NCBI RefSeq assembly: GCF_000420945.1
Contig: NZ_ATVX01000003.1
Coordinates: 266,745 to 330,744, forward strand
Origin: Butyrivibrio sp. VCB2006
GTDB taxonomy: Bacteria; Bacillota; Clostridia; Lachnospirales; Lachnospiraceae
Direction: 5' to 3'
Length of the DNA: 64,000 nt
Under the pieces are notes generated by a model. That model searched no databases. It was given only the letters and a program-made list of their open reading frames with translations, and was not told the origin of the DNA. Below are positions 32,983-42,956 of this stretch, piece after piece (positions within the stretch are counted from its first letter, which is position 1; every line of letters begins with the position of its first letter). A program made the translations under genes and the position numbers.

Positions 32983-34392
32983 ATGAGCGATAATAAGCAG
33001 GTTGTGGCCGATATCGACCGCAGTTTATATGATTTTAAAGATGTAGAGTCAGAAAAAGACTTTTATCGTATGGCAGAGGGTTTGACCGAGGAGACAGTTC
33101 TTAAGGTTTCCGAGGAAAAAAATGACCCTGAATGGATGCGAGACTTTAGGCTTAAATGCCTTAAATTATATGAAGAGATCAAGATGCCAAACTGGGGACC
33201 TAGTATTGAAGGCCTTGATATGGATAGGATTTCTTCTTATGTAAGACACAAGTCAGATATGAAGGGCAAGTGGGAGGATGTTCCTGAGGATATCAAGAAC
33301 ACCTTCGAAAAGCTTGGTATTCCTCAGGCGGAGAGGGAATCTCTTGCAGGAGTTGGTGCCCAGTATGATTCAGAACTTGTTTATCACAATGTAAAAGATG
33401 AAGTAGCAGCCCAGGGTGTTATCTACACTGACCTTGAGAGCGCACTTCATGGTGAATATGCGGATATGATCAAGGAACACTTTATGAAGCTTGTTCCTCC
33501 TACAGATCATAAATTTGCTGCTCTTCACGGTGCTGTATGGTCAGGTGGATCTTTCGTATATGTTCCTAAGGGAGTAAAGGTTGAGATTCCGCTTCAGTCA
33601 TATTTCAGACTTAATGCAGCCGGAGCCGGACAGTTTGAGCACACACTTATTATTGTAGATGAAGGAGCAGATCTTCACTTCATAGAGGGTTGTTCTGCAC
33701 CTAAATATAACGTTGCCAATCTTCACGCAGGTTGCGTAGAACTATTTGTTGGCAAGAATGCACATCTTCGCTATTCAACAATTGAGAACTGGTCCAAGAA
33801 TATGTACAACCTCAATACCAAGAGAGCTGTAGTTGAGGAAAATGGCGTAATGGAGTGGGTATCAGGATCTTTTGGATCACATACTTCATACCTGTATCCA
33901 ATGACTATTCTCAAGGGCGAAGGTTCCAAGATGGAGTTTACAGGAATTACTTTCGCCGGTAAGGGACAGAACCTTGATACCGGAGCCAAGGTAGTTCATG
34001 TTGGAGAGAGAACATCTTCTCACATTTCCACCAAGTCCATTTCCAAGGACGGAGGAATCGGTACATACAGAAGTAGCGTAACTATTCAGAAGACTGCCAA
34101 AAAGGCTAAGGCTTCAGTTTCTTGTGATTCTCTTATGCTCGACAGTATTTCCAGAGCAGATACTGTTCCTGCCATGGATATTAGAACCAGTGATGCGGAT
34201 GTAGGACATGAGGCCAAGATTGGAAGAATCAGCGATGAAGCAGTATTCTACCTGATGTCACGTGGTATCAGCGAAGAGGATGCAAAGGCCATGATCGTAA
34301 GCGGCTTTGCTAATCCTGTATCCAAAGAGCTTCCGCTTGAGTATGCGGTAGAGATGAATAATCTCATCAAGCTCGAAATGGGCGGACATTGA
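32983..34392 (+). CDS. sufB: Fe-S cluster assembly scaffold SufB
   Basis: SufB forms the SufBC2D scaffold that builds Fe-S clusters. The protein is about 469 aa with conserved blocks NWGPSIEGLD, AALHGAVWSGGSFVYVPKG, HFIEGCSAP, ENWSKNMYNLNTKRA and SRADTVPAMDI. The start is the ATG at 32983, with AGAGG 6 nt upstream; a GTG at 32977 would overlap the RBS. It follows sufC by 15 nt and is 17 nt from sufD. Confidence 0.96.
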   Translation: MSDNKQVVADIDRSLYDFKDVESEKDFYRMAEGLTEETVLKVSEEKNDPEWMRDFRLKCLKLYEEIKMPNWGPSIEGLDMDRISSYVRHKSDMKGKWEDVPEDIKNTFEKLGIPQAERESLAGVGAQYDSELVYHNVKDEVAAQGVIYTDLESALHGEYADMIKEHFMKLVPPTDHKFAALHGAVWSGGSFVYVPKGVKVEIPLQSYFRLNAAGAGQFEHTLIIVDEGADLHFIEGCSAPKYNVANLHAGCVELFVGKNAHLRYSTIENWSKNMYNLNTKRAVVEENGVMEWVSGSFGSHTSYLYPMTILKGEGSKMEFTGITFAGKGQNLDTGAKVVHVGERTSSHISTKSISKDGGIGTYRSSVTIQKTAKKAKASVSCDSLMLDSISRADTVPAMDIRTSDADVGHEAKIGRISDEAVFYLMSRGISEEDAKAMIVSGFANPVSKELPLEYAVEMNNLIKLEMGGH

Positions 34393-34409
34393 TCGGGAGG
34401 TAGCAGAAC

Positions 34410-35585
34410 ATGAATACAGATTTGAATATGAAGGTCAATGTACTGCCGGTTTATACCTACAATTTCCTCAAGGTTAATGACAGCAATATTGAGCTTTCAG
34501 ATATAAGTATTGATACAGTAGAAAGTCCGGCGGCAGCAGAACTTCCACAGGGAGTATCTGTTAAGAGAGGTATCTCTTTTGACGAAGCCGGCGAAGTTTT
34601 TAGAGCTAACAAGGATAGAATTCTTGTTACAACCGGTGTTCCCGGAGACCCTAATGGTGATACATCTGCAAGGGATTCTGAGCAGGCTGTTAGAACCGGT
34701 ATGGGCATAGATGCTGATAAGCTCTTTATTTCAGCAGGAGCAAAGAGTGAAGTTTATACTGTAGAAGAAAATGCCAAGGTTGAGAAACCTGTTGTCATCC
34801 GCTTTGATATGAAGGATGGTAAGGGGGTTTTAGCTTCTCAGGTTATACATGCCAAAAAGAATTCTGAAGTTACAATAATCATGGATTATGATTCAGGAGC
34901 TGATAAAGAGGCAGCAGGATTTCTCGGAGTTAGTACAAGAATTCTTGCTGAAGAAGGCGCAAAAGTAACTGTTGTTAAGACACAGCTTCTTGGAAGTAGA
35001 TATCTTCATTTTGATGATCTTGGCGGTGCATGTTTTGAAAAGGGCGCAATAAGGCTTGTTTCTCTTGAGCTTGGCGCACAGAAGGTTTGGAATGGCAGTT
35101 ATATCAATTTGGCTGAGAAAGAAGCTGATTTTACCAGCGATACAGGATACCTGTGCCGTGGCGAAGATAAGCTTGATATAAACTTCGTAACTGATCACAG
35201 AGGCAAGAAGACTAATGCTCTCATGCAGTTCAAGGGTGTTCTTATGGATAAGGCCCAGAAAACCCTTAGATTCACAATTGACTTCAAGAATGGAAGTTCA
35301 GGATCTGCAGGAGATGAACAGGAGGATGCGCTTCTTTTAAGTGAAGACGTTATCAACCGTTCTATGCCTATTATCCTTTGCCAGGAAGAGGATGTAGACG
35401 GAAGACATGGCGCAACAATCGGTCAGCTTGGCGAGGACCTTCTTTTCTATATGCAGTCCAGAGGAATTGATGAGGAAGAAGCAAAACGTATCATGATCAA
35501 GGCAAGACTTGATAGTGTGGCAAGAATTATTCCTGACCCTGAGCTTATGCAGAGGGTTCAGTATTATATCCAGAATATTATCTAA
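34410..35585 (+). CDS. sufD: Fe-S cluster assembly protein SufD
   Basis: This 391-aa beta-helix protein pairs with SufB. The C-terminal SUF block is visible (VITDHRGKKTNALMQFKGVL, HGATIGQLGEDLLFYMQSRG, IDEEEAKRIMIKARL); the N-terminal half is divergent, as usual for SufD. It follows sufB by 17 nt. A perfect 9-bp hairpin lies between its stop and sufS. Confidence 0.93.
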   Translation: MNTDLNMKVNVLPVYTYNFLKVNDSNIELSDISIDTVESPAAAELPQGVSVKRGISFDEAGEVFRANKDRILVTTGVPGDPNGDTSARDSEQAVRTGMGIDADKLFISAGAKSEVYTVEENAKVEKPVVIRFDMKDGKGVLASQVIHAKKNSEVTIIMDYDSGADKEAAGFLGVSTRILAEEGAKVTVVKTQLLGSRYLHFDDLGGACFEKGAIRLVSLELGAQKVWNGSYINLAEKEADFTSDTGYLCRGEDKLDINFVTDHRGKKTNALMQFKGVLMDKAQKTLRFTIDFKNGSSGSAGDEQEDALLLSEDVINRSMPIILCQEEDVDGRHGATIGQLGEDLLFYMQSRGIDEEEAKRIMIKARLDSVARIIPDPELMQRVQYYIQNII

Positions 35586-35597
35586 GGATAATCTTAC

Positions 35598-35622
35598 GAA
35601 CTGCGCAGATAGAGCGCAGTTC
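35598..35622 (+). other. Intra-operon hairpin between sufD and sufS
   Basis: GAACTGCGC (35598-35606) pairs perfectly with GCGCAGTTC (35614-35622) around a 7-nt loop. There is no T-run, so it may mark mRNA processing or stability rather than termination. Confidence 0.6.
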
Positions 35623-35644
35623 TGCTATGTAGATTGGAGACATT

Positions 35645-36865
35645 ATGAGTAAACTCGAGGATTTTCGCAAGGACTTTGATATCTTGAATTCCGGCGATTA
35701 CGTATATTTTGATAATGCAGCTACATCTCAGAGACCAAGACAGGTCCTTGATGCAGTTACTGAGTTTTATAAGACTGCCAATGCTAATCCTCTTAGAGGT
35801 CTTTATGACTGGAGTGTTGCGGCAACAGATGCTTATGAGAATGCCAGAAAAGAAGTCGCAGACTTTATAGGTGCTTCAAGAAGCGAAGAAATCATCTTTA
35901 CAAGAAACACCACAGAATCTCTTAATCTTGTGGCATATAGCTATGGAATGGAAAATGTTCATGAAGGCGATGAGATTGTCGTAACAGTCATGGAGCATCA
36001 CAGTAATCTTCTTCCATGGCAGATGGTAGCCAGGAAAAATGGAGCGAAGCTTGTATTCCTGGAGCCTGATGAAGAGGGCGTAATCAGTAAAGAGGAATAT
36101 GAATCCAAGATTACAGATAAGACCAAAATTGTAGCTGTAGGACATGTTTCCAATGTTATGGGCATAACCAATCCGGTAAAAGAGATTGCGGCTTATGCAC
36201 ATTACAAGGGAGCCATTGTTGTTGTTGACGGAGCTCAGTCAACACCCCATATGCCTGTTGATGTACAGGCTATCGGAGCAGATTTCTTTGCACTTTCCGG
36301 TCACAAGATGCTGGCACCTATGGGCATTGGAGCTCTTTACGGCAGATATGAACTTCTGGAAAAAATGCAGCCATTTTTAACCGGCGGCGAAATGATAGAG
36401 TATGTTACAAGAACTGATGCAACCTATGCTGAGATCCCTCACAAATTTGAAGCTGGAACAGTTAATGCAGGAGATGCAGTAGGTCTTGCGGCAGCAATTA
36501 AGTATCTTAAAAACGTAGGATTTGATACAATAGAAGAGCAGGAACAAAAGCTTACAAAGCTTCTTATGGAAGGCTTGGAGAAACTTCCTTATATCAAGGT
36601 GTTTGGTTCCAAGGATTATAGGAAGCACTGCGGAATTGTGACTTTCACCATGGAGGGTGTACATCCTCATGATATGGCATCTGTCCTCAATGATGATCAT
36701 GTATGCATTAGAGCAGGACATCATTGTGCTCAGCCACTTATGCAGTTTATTGGGGCAGGATCTACCGCAAGGGTCAGTGTGTATTTTTACAATACAGAAG
36801 AGGAAGTTAAGACATTCCTGAAGAAGCTATCCAAGGTAAGAGAGGTTATGGGATATGGAGCTTAA
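35645..36865 (+). CDS. sufS: Cysteine desulfurase SufS
   Basis: This 406-aa PLP enzyme takes sulfur from cysteine for Fe-S assembly. PLP-Lys lies in FFALSGHKMLAPMGIGALYG; the catalytic Cys is in CIRAGHHCAQPLM; NTTESLNLVAYS and EHHSNLLPWQ are PLP-binding blocks. Its last 11 nt overlap sufU, which supports translational coupling with its sulfur acceptor. Confidence 0.96.
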   Translation: MSKLEDFRKDFDILNSGDYVYFDNAATSQRPRQVLDAVTEFYKTANANPLRGLYDWSVAATDAYENARKEVADFIGASRSEEIIFTRNTTESLNLVAYSYGMENVHEGDEIVVTVMEHHSNLLPWQMVARKNGAKLVFLEPDEEGVISKEEYESKITDKTKIVAVGHVSNVMGITNPVKEIAAYAHYKGAIVVVDGAQSTPHMPVDVQAIGADFFALSGHKMLAPMGIGALYGRYELLEKMQPFLTGGEMIEYVTRTDATYAEIPHKFEAGTVNAGDAVGLAAAIKYLKNVGFDTIEEQEQKLTKLLMEGLEKLPYIKVFGSKDYRKHCGIVTFTMEGVHPHDMASVLNDDHVCIRAGHHCAQPLMQFIGAGSTARVSVYFYNTEEEVKTFLKKLSKVREVMGYGA

Positions 36866-37304
36866 GCAGTTATATCGCGAAATAGTTAATGAACACAATC
36901 TTCATCCGGTTCACAAGGGCAAGATGGAGAACGCGGATCTTGTACTTAGAGGAGTAAATCCAAGCTGTGGTGATGATATTACTCTTTATTTGAAGCTTGA
37001 AGGAGAAGCAATTTCAGAAGCTTCATATGACGGCAGCGGATGCGCAATTTCACAGGCATCTGTAGATATGATGGTAGACCAGATTATCGGCAAAAAGAAG
37101 GACGAGGCAATTAAGCTTGCCGAAACCTTTATGGGTATGATCAAGGGAGAGATTACCGATGAGGAGAGCATTGAGGCTCTTGACGAAGCTGCAGCTCTTC
37201 AGGATGTAGCTCATATGCCTGCAAGAGTTAAATGTGCAGTACTTGGCTGGCATACAATGCAGGAAATGCTGGAGCATCCCGAGAAGGCAGTGCCTGAAAA
37301 CTAA
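36855..37304 (+). CDS. sufU: Sulfur-transfer protein SufU
   Basis: This 149-aa IscU-like protein accepts sulfur from SufS through zinc-Cys exchange. The three Cys are in NPSCGDDITL, DGSGCAISQAS and ARVKCAVLGW; an Asp between the first two completes the site. Its ATG lies inside sufS (11-nt overlap), and the operon ends after it. The order sufC-B-D-S-U is typical of Firmicutes, with sufB moved next to sufC. Confidence 0.95.
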   Translation: MELKQLYREIVNEHNLHPVHKGKMENADLVLRGVNPSCGDDITLYLKLEGEAISEASYDGSGCAISQASVDMMVDQIIGKKKDEAIKLAETFMGMIKGEITDEESIEALDEAAALQDVAHMPARVKCAVLGWHTMQEMLEHPEKAVPEN

Positions 37305-37320
37305 ATTGGCGATTAGAAAT

Positions 37321-37348
37321 GGGAGAGTATCGAAGGATGCTCTCCCTT
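37321..37348 (+). terminator. Hairpin after the suf operon
   Basis: GGGAGAGTATC (37321-37331) pairs with GATGCTCTCCC (37336-37346, one G-U) around GAAG. It is followed only by TTAAG, so termination is probably partial. Confidence 0.5.
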
Positions 37349-37370
37349 AAGTGTATAAAGGGGTATTTAT

Positions 37371-37937
37371 TTGAATATAGAGCTGATAAGAAGTAACAGA
37401 AGGACATTATGCATAGAAGTATCTGCTGACTGCAGAGTAATAGTAAGAGCACCGATGCATATGCCTGAAAAGGAAATAAACAGGTTTATTGGGGAAAAAG
37501 CCGACTGGATAGATGCGCATCTTAGGAAAATGGAAAAACGCAGAAAAGAGAAAGAAAATGCTAATATCCAGGGGGATGAGAAAAAGCCGCTAAACGAGCA
37601 GGATATAAAGCTTCTGATAACAAGGGCCAAAAGGACTATTCCATCAAAAGTCAGGAAGTATGCGCAGCAGATCGGAGTGACTTACGGACGTATCACTATA
37701 AGGATGCAAAAGAGTAGGTGGGGAAGTTGTTCGGGGCAGGGAAATTTGAATTTTAACTGCCTTCTGATGAATGCTCCGGATGAAATAATAGATTATGTGG
37801 TTGTTCATGAACTTTGTCATAGAAAAGAGATGAATCATTCGCCGAGATTCTGGGCACTTGTTGAGGAGGTAATTCCAGATTATAAAGAAAAACGAAAGTG
37901 GTTGAAAGATCATGGATCGGAATTGATTTTAAAGTGA
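37371..37937 (+). CDS. YgjP/WrpA-like (DUF45) metallopeptidase
   Basis: This 188-aa cytoplasmic protein has the DUF45/SprT-type zinc site: His146, Glu147, His150 and His156 in HELCHRKEMNHSPRFW, plus the upstream QKSRWGSCSGQGNLNFN block. The N-terminal region has basic beta strands. The start is TTG 37371, with AAAGGGG upstream. The stop codon (37935-37937) lies inside the left arm of the large inverted repeat that follows. Family members are annotated as M48-like metal-dependent hydrolases; the cellular role is unknown. Confidence 0.86.
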   Translation: MNIELIRSNRRTLCIEVSADCRVIVRAPMHMPEKEINRFIGEKADWIDAHLRKMEKRRKEKENANIQGDEKKPLNEQDIKLLITRAKRTIPSKVRKYAQQIGVTYGRITIRMQKSRWGSCSGQGNLNFNCLLMNAPDEIIDYVVVHELCHRKEMNHSPRFWALVEEVIPDYKEKRKWLKDHGSELILK

Positions 37938-38068
37938 ACCATGCCGACAGACTCGGAACAAAGTTCCTCGTTGTCGCGGCGTTCGCCGTATGAATAATAA
38001 TAAAAAGGTATCAGTTTGTGAGCAAGCTCCCACTGATACCTTTTATTATTATTCGCATGGTTCACTTT
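37931..38068. repeat. 138-bp nested inverted repeat (MITE-like or structured RNA)
   Basis: The outer arms are perfect 14-mers, AAAGTGAACCATGC (37931-37944) and its complement (38055-38068). Between them are three inner hairpins: an interrupted one at 37945-37976 (CGACA/TGTCG with GGAAC-AAA-GTTCC), a short GC-rich one at 37977-37988 (CGGC-GTTC-GCCG), and a long AT-rich stem (37992-38015 with 38032-38054, one-base bulge). The long stem is flanked by A- and T-runs, so it can also terminate on both strands. The left arm contains the stop codon of the metallopeptidase gene, and the right end is 60 bp from tRNA-Lys. Confidence 0.85.
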
Positions 38069-38127
38069 TACGCGCAAAAGAAAAGTACCATCCCCATGGG
38101 ATATACCCACGAAAACAGTACTCGGCG

Positions 38128-38200
38128 TGCACCGCCAGGGTCTCGAACCCTGGACAACCTGATTAAGAGTCAGGTGCTCTACCAACTGAGCTAGCGGTGC
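38128..38200 (-). tRNA. tRNA-Lys(CTT)
   Basis: This 73-nt cloverleaf on the minus strand has acceptor GCACCGC/GCGGTGC, a D-arm with GCTCAGTTGGTAGAGC, anticodon loop CTCTTAA (CTT) and T-arm CAGGGTTCGAGACCCTG. The discriminator is A. CCA is not encoded. The promoter is at 38246-38274. The nested repeat is downstream of it and could be its terminator. Confidence 0.97.
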
Positions 38201-38245
38201 ATTTCGTATTCAACTTGGCGTTGCCATGTCTTAACGACAAGTGAT

Positions 38246-38305
38246 ATCTTACTACGTAAATTATATTAATGCAAGCACTTTTTTTAAATTTTTTTAAGTT
38301 TTTTT
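38246..38305 (-). promoter_or_regulatory. tRNA-Lys promoter with phased A-tracts
   Basis: On the minus strand, TTGCAT (complement of 38269-38274) and TAAGAT (complement of 38246-38251) are 17 bp apart. Three T7 runs on the plus strand (38279-38285, 38289-38295, 38299-38305) repeat at exactly 10 bp, so A7 tracts lie in phase at about -40 to -66. This is an UP-element or curved-DNA arrangement. Confidence 0.75.
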
Positions 38306-38394
38306 AAGAATGCAGTATTTATGCGGTTTTCAGGACGAAAATTTTGTGGTAAATTAGAATGATGATATGGATTTTTTAAAAAAGGAATAGAAAA

Positions 38395-39162
38395 ATGATT
38401 TTTGATACTCATGCTCATTATGATGATGAGCAATTTGATATAGACAGAGAAGAGTTAATTGCCTCTTTTAAGGAGGCTGGAATAGGAAATGTTACCAATA
38501 TAGGAGCAAATCTTGCGGGGTCACAAAGGTCCATGGATCTTGCTCATAAATATGATTTCTTTTATGCGGCTGTTGGAGTACATCCAAGTGATACGGAAGA
38601 ATTAAATGAGGAAAACATTAAGGCTTTATATGAATGGAGCAGGGATGAGAAGTGCGTGGCTATCGGAGAGATAGGTCTTGATTACCATTGGCCGGATCCG
38701 ACACCTGAGGTGCAAAAGAAATGGTTTGTTCGACAGCTGCAAATAGCAAGGAAAGTTAAGCTTCCTGTTATTATCCATTCCAGGGAAGCTGCGGCAGATA
38801 CGCTTCAGATAATGCATGACGAGCATGCTGAGGATATTGGCGGAGTTGTTCACTGTTTTTCCTACTCCAAGGAAGTGGCTAAACAGTGTGTAGATATGGG
38901 TTTTTATATTGGTATTGGCGGTGTGCTGACCTTTAAAAACGGCAGGAAGATGGTAGAGGTTGTCGAAAATACTCCTATGGACAGAATTCTTCTTGAGACG
39001 GATTGTCCCTACCTGGCTCCCGAACCCTACAGAGGTAAAAGAAACAACTCAACCTATTTGCCCTATGTTGTAACCAAGATGGCGCAGATCAAGGGCATTA
39101 GTGAGGAAGAAGTAATAAGAATCACAACGGAAAATGCTAAACGTATGTATAGGATTAGCTGA
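38395..39162 (+). CDS. TatD-family metal-dependent hydrolase
   Basis: This 255-aa TIM-barrel protein has metal ligands in FDTHAHYDDEQF, GEIGLDYHWP, IIHSREAAADT, VVHCFSYS and LLETDCPYLAPEP. TatD/YcfH/YabD-type proteins are DNases or phosphodiesterases. As often in Firmicutes, it directly precedes rsmA (18-nt gap). The RBS is AAAGGAA. Substrate is not shown by sequence. Confidence 0.93.
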   Translation: MIFDTHAHYDDEQFDIDREELIASFKEAGIGNVTNIGANLAGSQRSMDLAHKYDFFYAAVGVHPSDTEELNEENIKALYEWSRDEKCVAIGEIGLDYHWPDPTPEVQKKWFVRQLQIARKVKLPVIIHSREAAADTLQIMHDEHAEDIGGVVHCFSYSKEVAKQCVDMGFYIGIGGVLTFKNGRKMVEVVENTPMDRILLETDCPYLAPEPYRGKRNNSTYLPYVVTKMAQIKGISEEEVIRITTENAKRMYRIS

Positions 39163-39180
39163 CTAAATATTGGAGGTAAT

Positions 39181-40059
39181 ATGGCGTACTTAGGAAATGC
39201 GGCCAGAACAAAAGAAGTTCTTGCAAAATATGGCATGAGTGCCAAAAAGAAATTCGGACAGAACTTTTTGATAGATAGCGGTGTCCTTGATGGAATCGTG
39301 AGCGCAGCCGGAGTTACAGATAAGGACTGTGTTTTGGAAATTGGACCGGGAATCGGAAGTCTTACCCAGTATCTGGCAGAGGCAGCGGGCAAGGTTGTGG
39401 CAGTAGAAATTGACAAGACCCTGATACCTGTTCTTGCTGATACTTTATCTGAATATGATAACGTTACGGTTATCAATGAAGATGTCCTTAAAGTAGATAT
39501 AGATGAGATTGTAAGGAAATATAATGGTGGCAAGCCGATTAAGGTTGTTGCCAATCTGCCATATTACATTACAACTCCTATTATCATGAAGCTTTTTGAA
39601 AGCGGTGCTCCGATAGAGAGCATAACTGTAATGGTTCAAAAAGAGGTTGCAGATAGAATGGCCATGGGACCCGGGAACAAGGACTATGGATCTCTTTCAC
39701 TGGCAGTTGGATTTTATGCTTCCGCAGAAGAGGTTATGGATGTTCCGCCAAGCAGCTTTATCCCGCAGCCGGGAGTAGGCTCAGCTGTTGTAAAGCTCAC
39801 AAGGTACAGCGAACCTGCAGTTAAAGTTCAGGATGAGAAGTACATGTTTGAAGTGATCAGGACCTCTTTTAACCAGAGAAGAAAAACACTTTCCAATTCA
39901 CTGTCAAATAACCCTGCTCTCAGGGTTTCAAGACAGCAGGTCACTGATGCTTTAGTTGAAATGGGGATTGACGAAAAAGCCAGGGGCGAAATTCTTAGTT
40001 TAGAGCAGTTTGCGAGGCTTTCTGATATTTTACAAAGAAGTAGCGCTATGATAAACTAA
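39181..40059 (+). CDS. rsmA: 16S rRNA dimethyladenosine transferase RsmA (KsgA)
   Basis: This 292-aa methyltransferase dimethylates the two adenines in the 3' loop of 16S rRNA. Motifs are [10 protein letters not shown], the SAM site [29 protein letters not shown] (the N-L-P-Y catalytic block) and [13 protein letters not shown]. It follows the TatD gene with RBS TGGAGG. The next gene begins within 40 nt. Confidence 0.96.
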   Translation: MAYLGNAARTKEVLAKYGMSAKKKFGQNFLIDSGVLDGIVSAAGVTDKDCVLEIGPGIGSLTQYLAEAAGKVVAVEIDKTLIPVLADTLSEYDNVTVINEDVLKVDIDEIVRKYNGGKPIKVVANLPYYITTPIIMKLFESGAPIESITVMVQKEVADRMAMGPGNKDYGSLSLAVGFYASAEEVMDVPPSSFIPQPGVGSAVVKLTRYSEPAVKVQDEKYMFEVIRTSFNQRRKTLSNSLSNNPALRVSRQQVTDALVEMGIDEKARGEILSLEQFARLSDILQRSSAMIN

Positions 40060-40097
40060 TTTTGTATGTAATTTGGGTACCAAAGAGGAAAAAAGTT

Positions 40098-42923
40098 TTG
40101 GATAAAGTGGAGTATAAAATCAGGGCGGATGAGATTAAGGCTCTGATCGGGGAAGGCAGATATGCCGAAGCAGTGAAAATTGCTGATACTATAGACTGGA
40201 AGCGCGTCAAGAGCGTATCAATGCTCTGTACTATCAGTGACTTATATAAGATCAATCGTCGTTTTGAAGAGAGTAGAGATGTCCTTCTGATGGCTTATGA
40301 CAAGCATCCTACAGGAAGACCGATCGTTTATTCTCTGTGCGAGCTTGCCATTAAGATGGGCGAATTTGTTCAGGCGGTTGAATATTACAAAGAATTTGTC
40401 AGAATCGCGCCTAGAGATACAGGCCGATATATCTTACAGTACAAGCTCTACGAGGCACAGGAAGTAAGCCTTGAAGAGCGTATTGCTGTCCTTGAAGAAT
40501 TCAAAAAACATGATTATAGGGAAAGATGGGCATATGAGTTGGCTTACCTTTATCACAGGGTAGGTCTTACTACTGAGTGCGTAGAAGAGTGCGACGAAAT
40601 GTTCCTTTGGTTCGGTGAGGGCAAGTATGTTATGAAAGCCCTTGAACTTAAGGCACTTCATGAGCCTCTTTCTCCGGAGCAGCAGGACAGATACAACAGG
40701 TATAAGAGTAAAAATGGCATCATCACAGAGAATGCCAATATCCCTGCATCTAATGTGGCTGTTAATGCAGAGACTGTAAATAATCCTGCTCCTTCAGTAG
40801 CATATGTACAGGAGAGCAAGCAGCCTACCAAGGAAATGCCACCTGTAACCGACGAGGATATCAAGGAATATACCATGTCCAGAAACGCGGTACAGGAGCC
40901 TGTTCAAGACACTGTGGTTTACGGAGAGCCTTTGACAGGAATGGTAGACCAGACAGCCCAGGAACCACCTCAGGATACAGTGATTTATGAGCCAGCTATG
41001 CCTAAGGATGAAATCACATATCCTCATATTAACGAGATTAAGGAACCCTCTGTAGATGTAAGTGACTATAACACTATGAACCTGCAGGAAACATTGGCAG
41101 AAGGGTTAAAAGAGATATATGCATCTGAAAGTGATGTTGAAGAGCCTAAGCAGCCAACAGGTGAGATGCAGGAAATCTTTTTTGATACACAGACAGTTGA
41201 TATCCCAACTGCACCACAGATGGGCATTGACATCAAGTATGGCGGAAACGGACCTATTCTTGGAGAGGCCAAGGAATATCAGGAGATAGCTTCTGACCTT
41301 GATACAGGTGATATTGAGGTTCCGGATGAGGCGCAGGAAATTCCTGCAGCACCTGTTTATGAGGAAAAGCCCCTTGAGGACGAGGTGCCGGGAGCTGTAA
41401 TTCATCCGAATGCAAGCTATCAGATGCCTACTCATTTTGAGAATATTCTGGCTCAGGAATCAGATGGCCAGATCAGTATGGCAGTTCAGCCGGAGCCTGA
41501 GGTCGAGAAACAGATCACAGGTCAGATCAGTATTGAAGAGTACCTTGGAAACTGGGAGAAATTCAAGCAGGATCAGAAAGAGAAACAGTTCGCTGCAGTT
41601 AAAAAGAGAGTTGCAGACGAAACCGGAAATATGTTTGCCGACTATGACGAGCAGGCCAAGGAAGGTCTTCAGGAAAAGATAGAAAAAGCTATTTCCGAAG
41701 CCCTTAAGAAAGAACAGTATGACAAAGCCTCCGGAAGAGGTGACTGGTCAGTCAATAAAGAAGATGTAATTAATGCCGCAGTTGATGAAGTAATGGATGA
41801 AGCTGAGGCAAAAGAGATAGAAGTTTCAGATTCTGCAGAGCTTGATAAGATTCCAGAGGAGCTTCCAGAGGAAGTTGATGCCGACACGGAAACTGTAGAG
41901 CAGGAGCTTGCAGCCAGCAGAGAAGCAGAACCGGAGTCCGAAGATCAAGAAGAGGAGCCTGTAGAAGAGCCTTCAGAAGAAGCTAAGGAGCAGCCAACAG
42001 TAGCTCCTGATTCAGAGGAAGCTGATCCGGAGGATGAGGATTCAGAGGATGAAGAAGAGTCTGAAACCAAAGCACAGGCCGAGGAAAAGCCACAGCCTCA
42101 GAAAAAGGAAAGCAAAAAGCCAGCGCCTGAGACCGGCAAGAAGCACCTTGGAAACAGAGAAATCGAAGAGCGTGTCAGAACAATGACACCTGAGGAAAAA
42201 GAGCTCTTTGGACCATATATCCATCATAAGAAATCAAGAAGACAGATCATCAACGCTATTGATAATCTGAGTATGGATGCATTTACCGGAAATGCAATTG
42301 TAACCGGTGAAGAGGGGGCAGGCACAGTTAATCTTGCCAAGGGACTTATCAAGGCAGTTCAGGCATCCGATTCCAACTTTAGTGGTAAGGTTGCCAAGAT
42401 TACAGCTAACACTCTCAACAAAAAGAGCACAAGCAGCATTTTTGATAAGCTTGCAAACGGCGCACTTATCATTCAGAGAGCCGCTGATCTTACTCAGGAG
42501 ACAGTTAATGAGCTTCTTCGTATTCTTCAGGAAGAAAACAAGGGACTTATCCTTGTAATGGAAGATACCAAGGAGGACATGGATAGATTCCTTGATAAGA
42601 ATCCATCTCTCAAGCAGAGCTTTAACGTAAGGGTGGATATTGAAGCTCTTGATGATGATTCTCTTGTAGCATATGCGAGACAGTACGCATATGAAAAGGA
42701 ATATGCAATAGATAACCTTGGAATTCTTGCTCTTCACACTAGAATTTCAGAAAGACAGACTCTTGACCATGAAGTTACGGTTGCAGAGGTCAAGGATATC
42801 GTCGATGATGCGATTTATTATGCTGAGAAGCGTTCACTTTCGCATTTTGTTGATGTCATTGTCAACAAGAGATACGACGAGAACGATATGGTTATCTTAA
42901 GAGAAAAAGACTTTATGCATTAA
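40098..42923 (+). CDS. Large TPR / acidic-disordered / degenerate AAA-like protein
   Basis: This roughly 941-aa cytoplasmic protein has three parts. Residues about 1-190 are TPR-like helical repeats ([40 protein letters not shown]). Residues about 195-690 are acidic, Pro/Glu-rich and probably disordered, with a short conserved core near 460 ([17 protein letters not shown]). Residues about 695-940 resemble an AAA+ domain, but the P-loop reads [13 protein letters not shown] without the usual GKT/S, and LILVMEDT may replace Walker B. The start is TTG 40098, with AGAGGAA upstream; TTG 40062 is possible but lacks an RBS. It may be an assembly platform without ATPase activity. It sits between rsmA and glgB. 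Confidence 0.7.
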   Translation: MDKVEYKIRADEIKALIGEGRYAEAVKIADTIDWKRVKSVSMLCTISDLYKINRRFEESRDVLLMAYDKHPTGRPIVYSLCELAIKMGEFVQAVEYYKEFVRIAPRDTGRYILQYKLYEAQEVSLEERIAVLEEFKKHDYRERWAYELAYLYHRVGLTTECVEECDEMFLWFGEGKYVMKALELKALHEPLSPEQQDRYNRYKSKNGIITENANIPASNVAVNAETVNNPAPSVAYVQESKQPTKEMPPVTDEDIKEYTMSRNAVQEPVQDTVVYGEPLTGMVDQTAQEPPQDTVIYEPAMPKDEITYPHINEIKEPSVDVSDYNTMNLQETLAEGLKEIYASESDVEEPKQPTGEMQEIFFDTQTVDIPTAPQMGIDIKYGGNGPILGEAKEYQEIASDLDTGDIEVPDEAQEIPAAPVYEEKPLEDEVPGAVIHPNASYQMPTHFENILAQESDGQISMAVQPEPEVEKQITGQISIEEYLGNWEKFKQDQKEKQFAAVKKRVADETGNMFADYDEQAKEGLQEKIEKAISEALKKEQYDKASGRGDWSVNKEDVINAAVDEVMDEAEAKEIEVSDSAELDKIPEELPEEVDADTETVEQELAASREAEPESEDQEEEPVEEPSEEAKEQPTVAPDSEEADPEDEDSEDEEESETKAQAEEKPQPQKKESKKPAPETGKKHLGNREIEERVRTMTPEEKELFGPYIHHKKSRRQIINAIDNLSMDAFTGNAIVTGEEGAGTVNLAKGLIKAVQASDSNFSGKVAKITANTLNKKSTSSIFDKLANGALIIQRAADLTQETVNELLRILQEENKGLILVMEDTKEDMDRFLDKNPSLKQSFNVRVDIEALDDDSLVAYARQYAYEKEYAIDNLGILALHTRISERQTLDHEVTVAEVKDIVDDAIYYAEKRSLSHFVDVIVNKRYDENDMVILREKDFMH

Positions 42924-42956
42924 GAATAAGTAACATATAACATGAGGGGGTTATGT

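Noticed and set aside
37910..38185. Minus-strand open frame across the nested repeat and tRNA-Lys
   Set aside because: It overlaps tRNA-Lys and the inverted repeat, so it cannot be a normal gene.
42942..42956. ATG 42942 as the glgB start
   Set aside because: The AGGGGG RBS lies after it and correctly serves ATG 42957.
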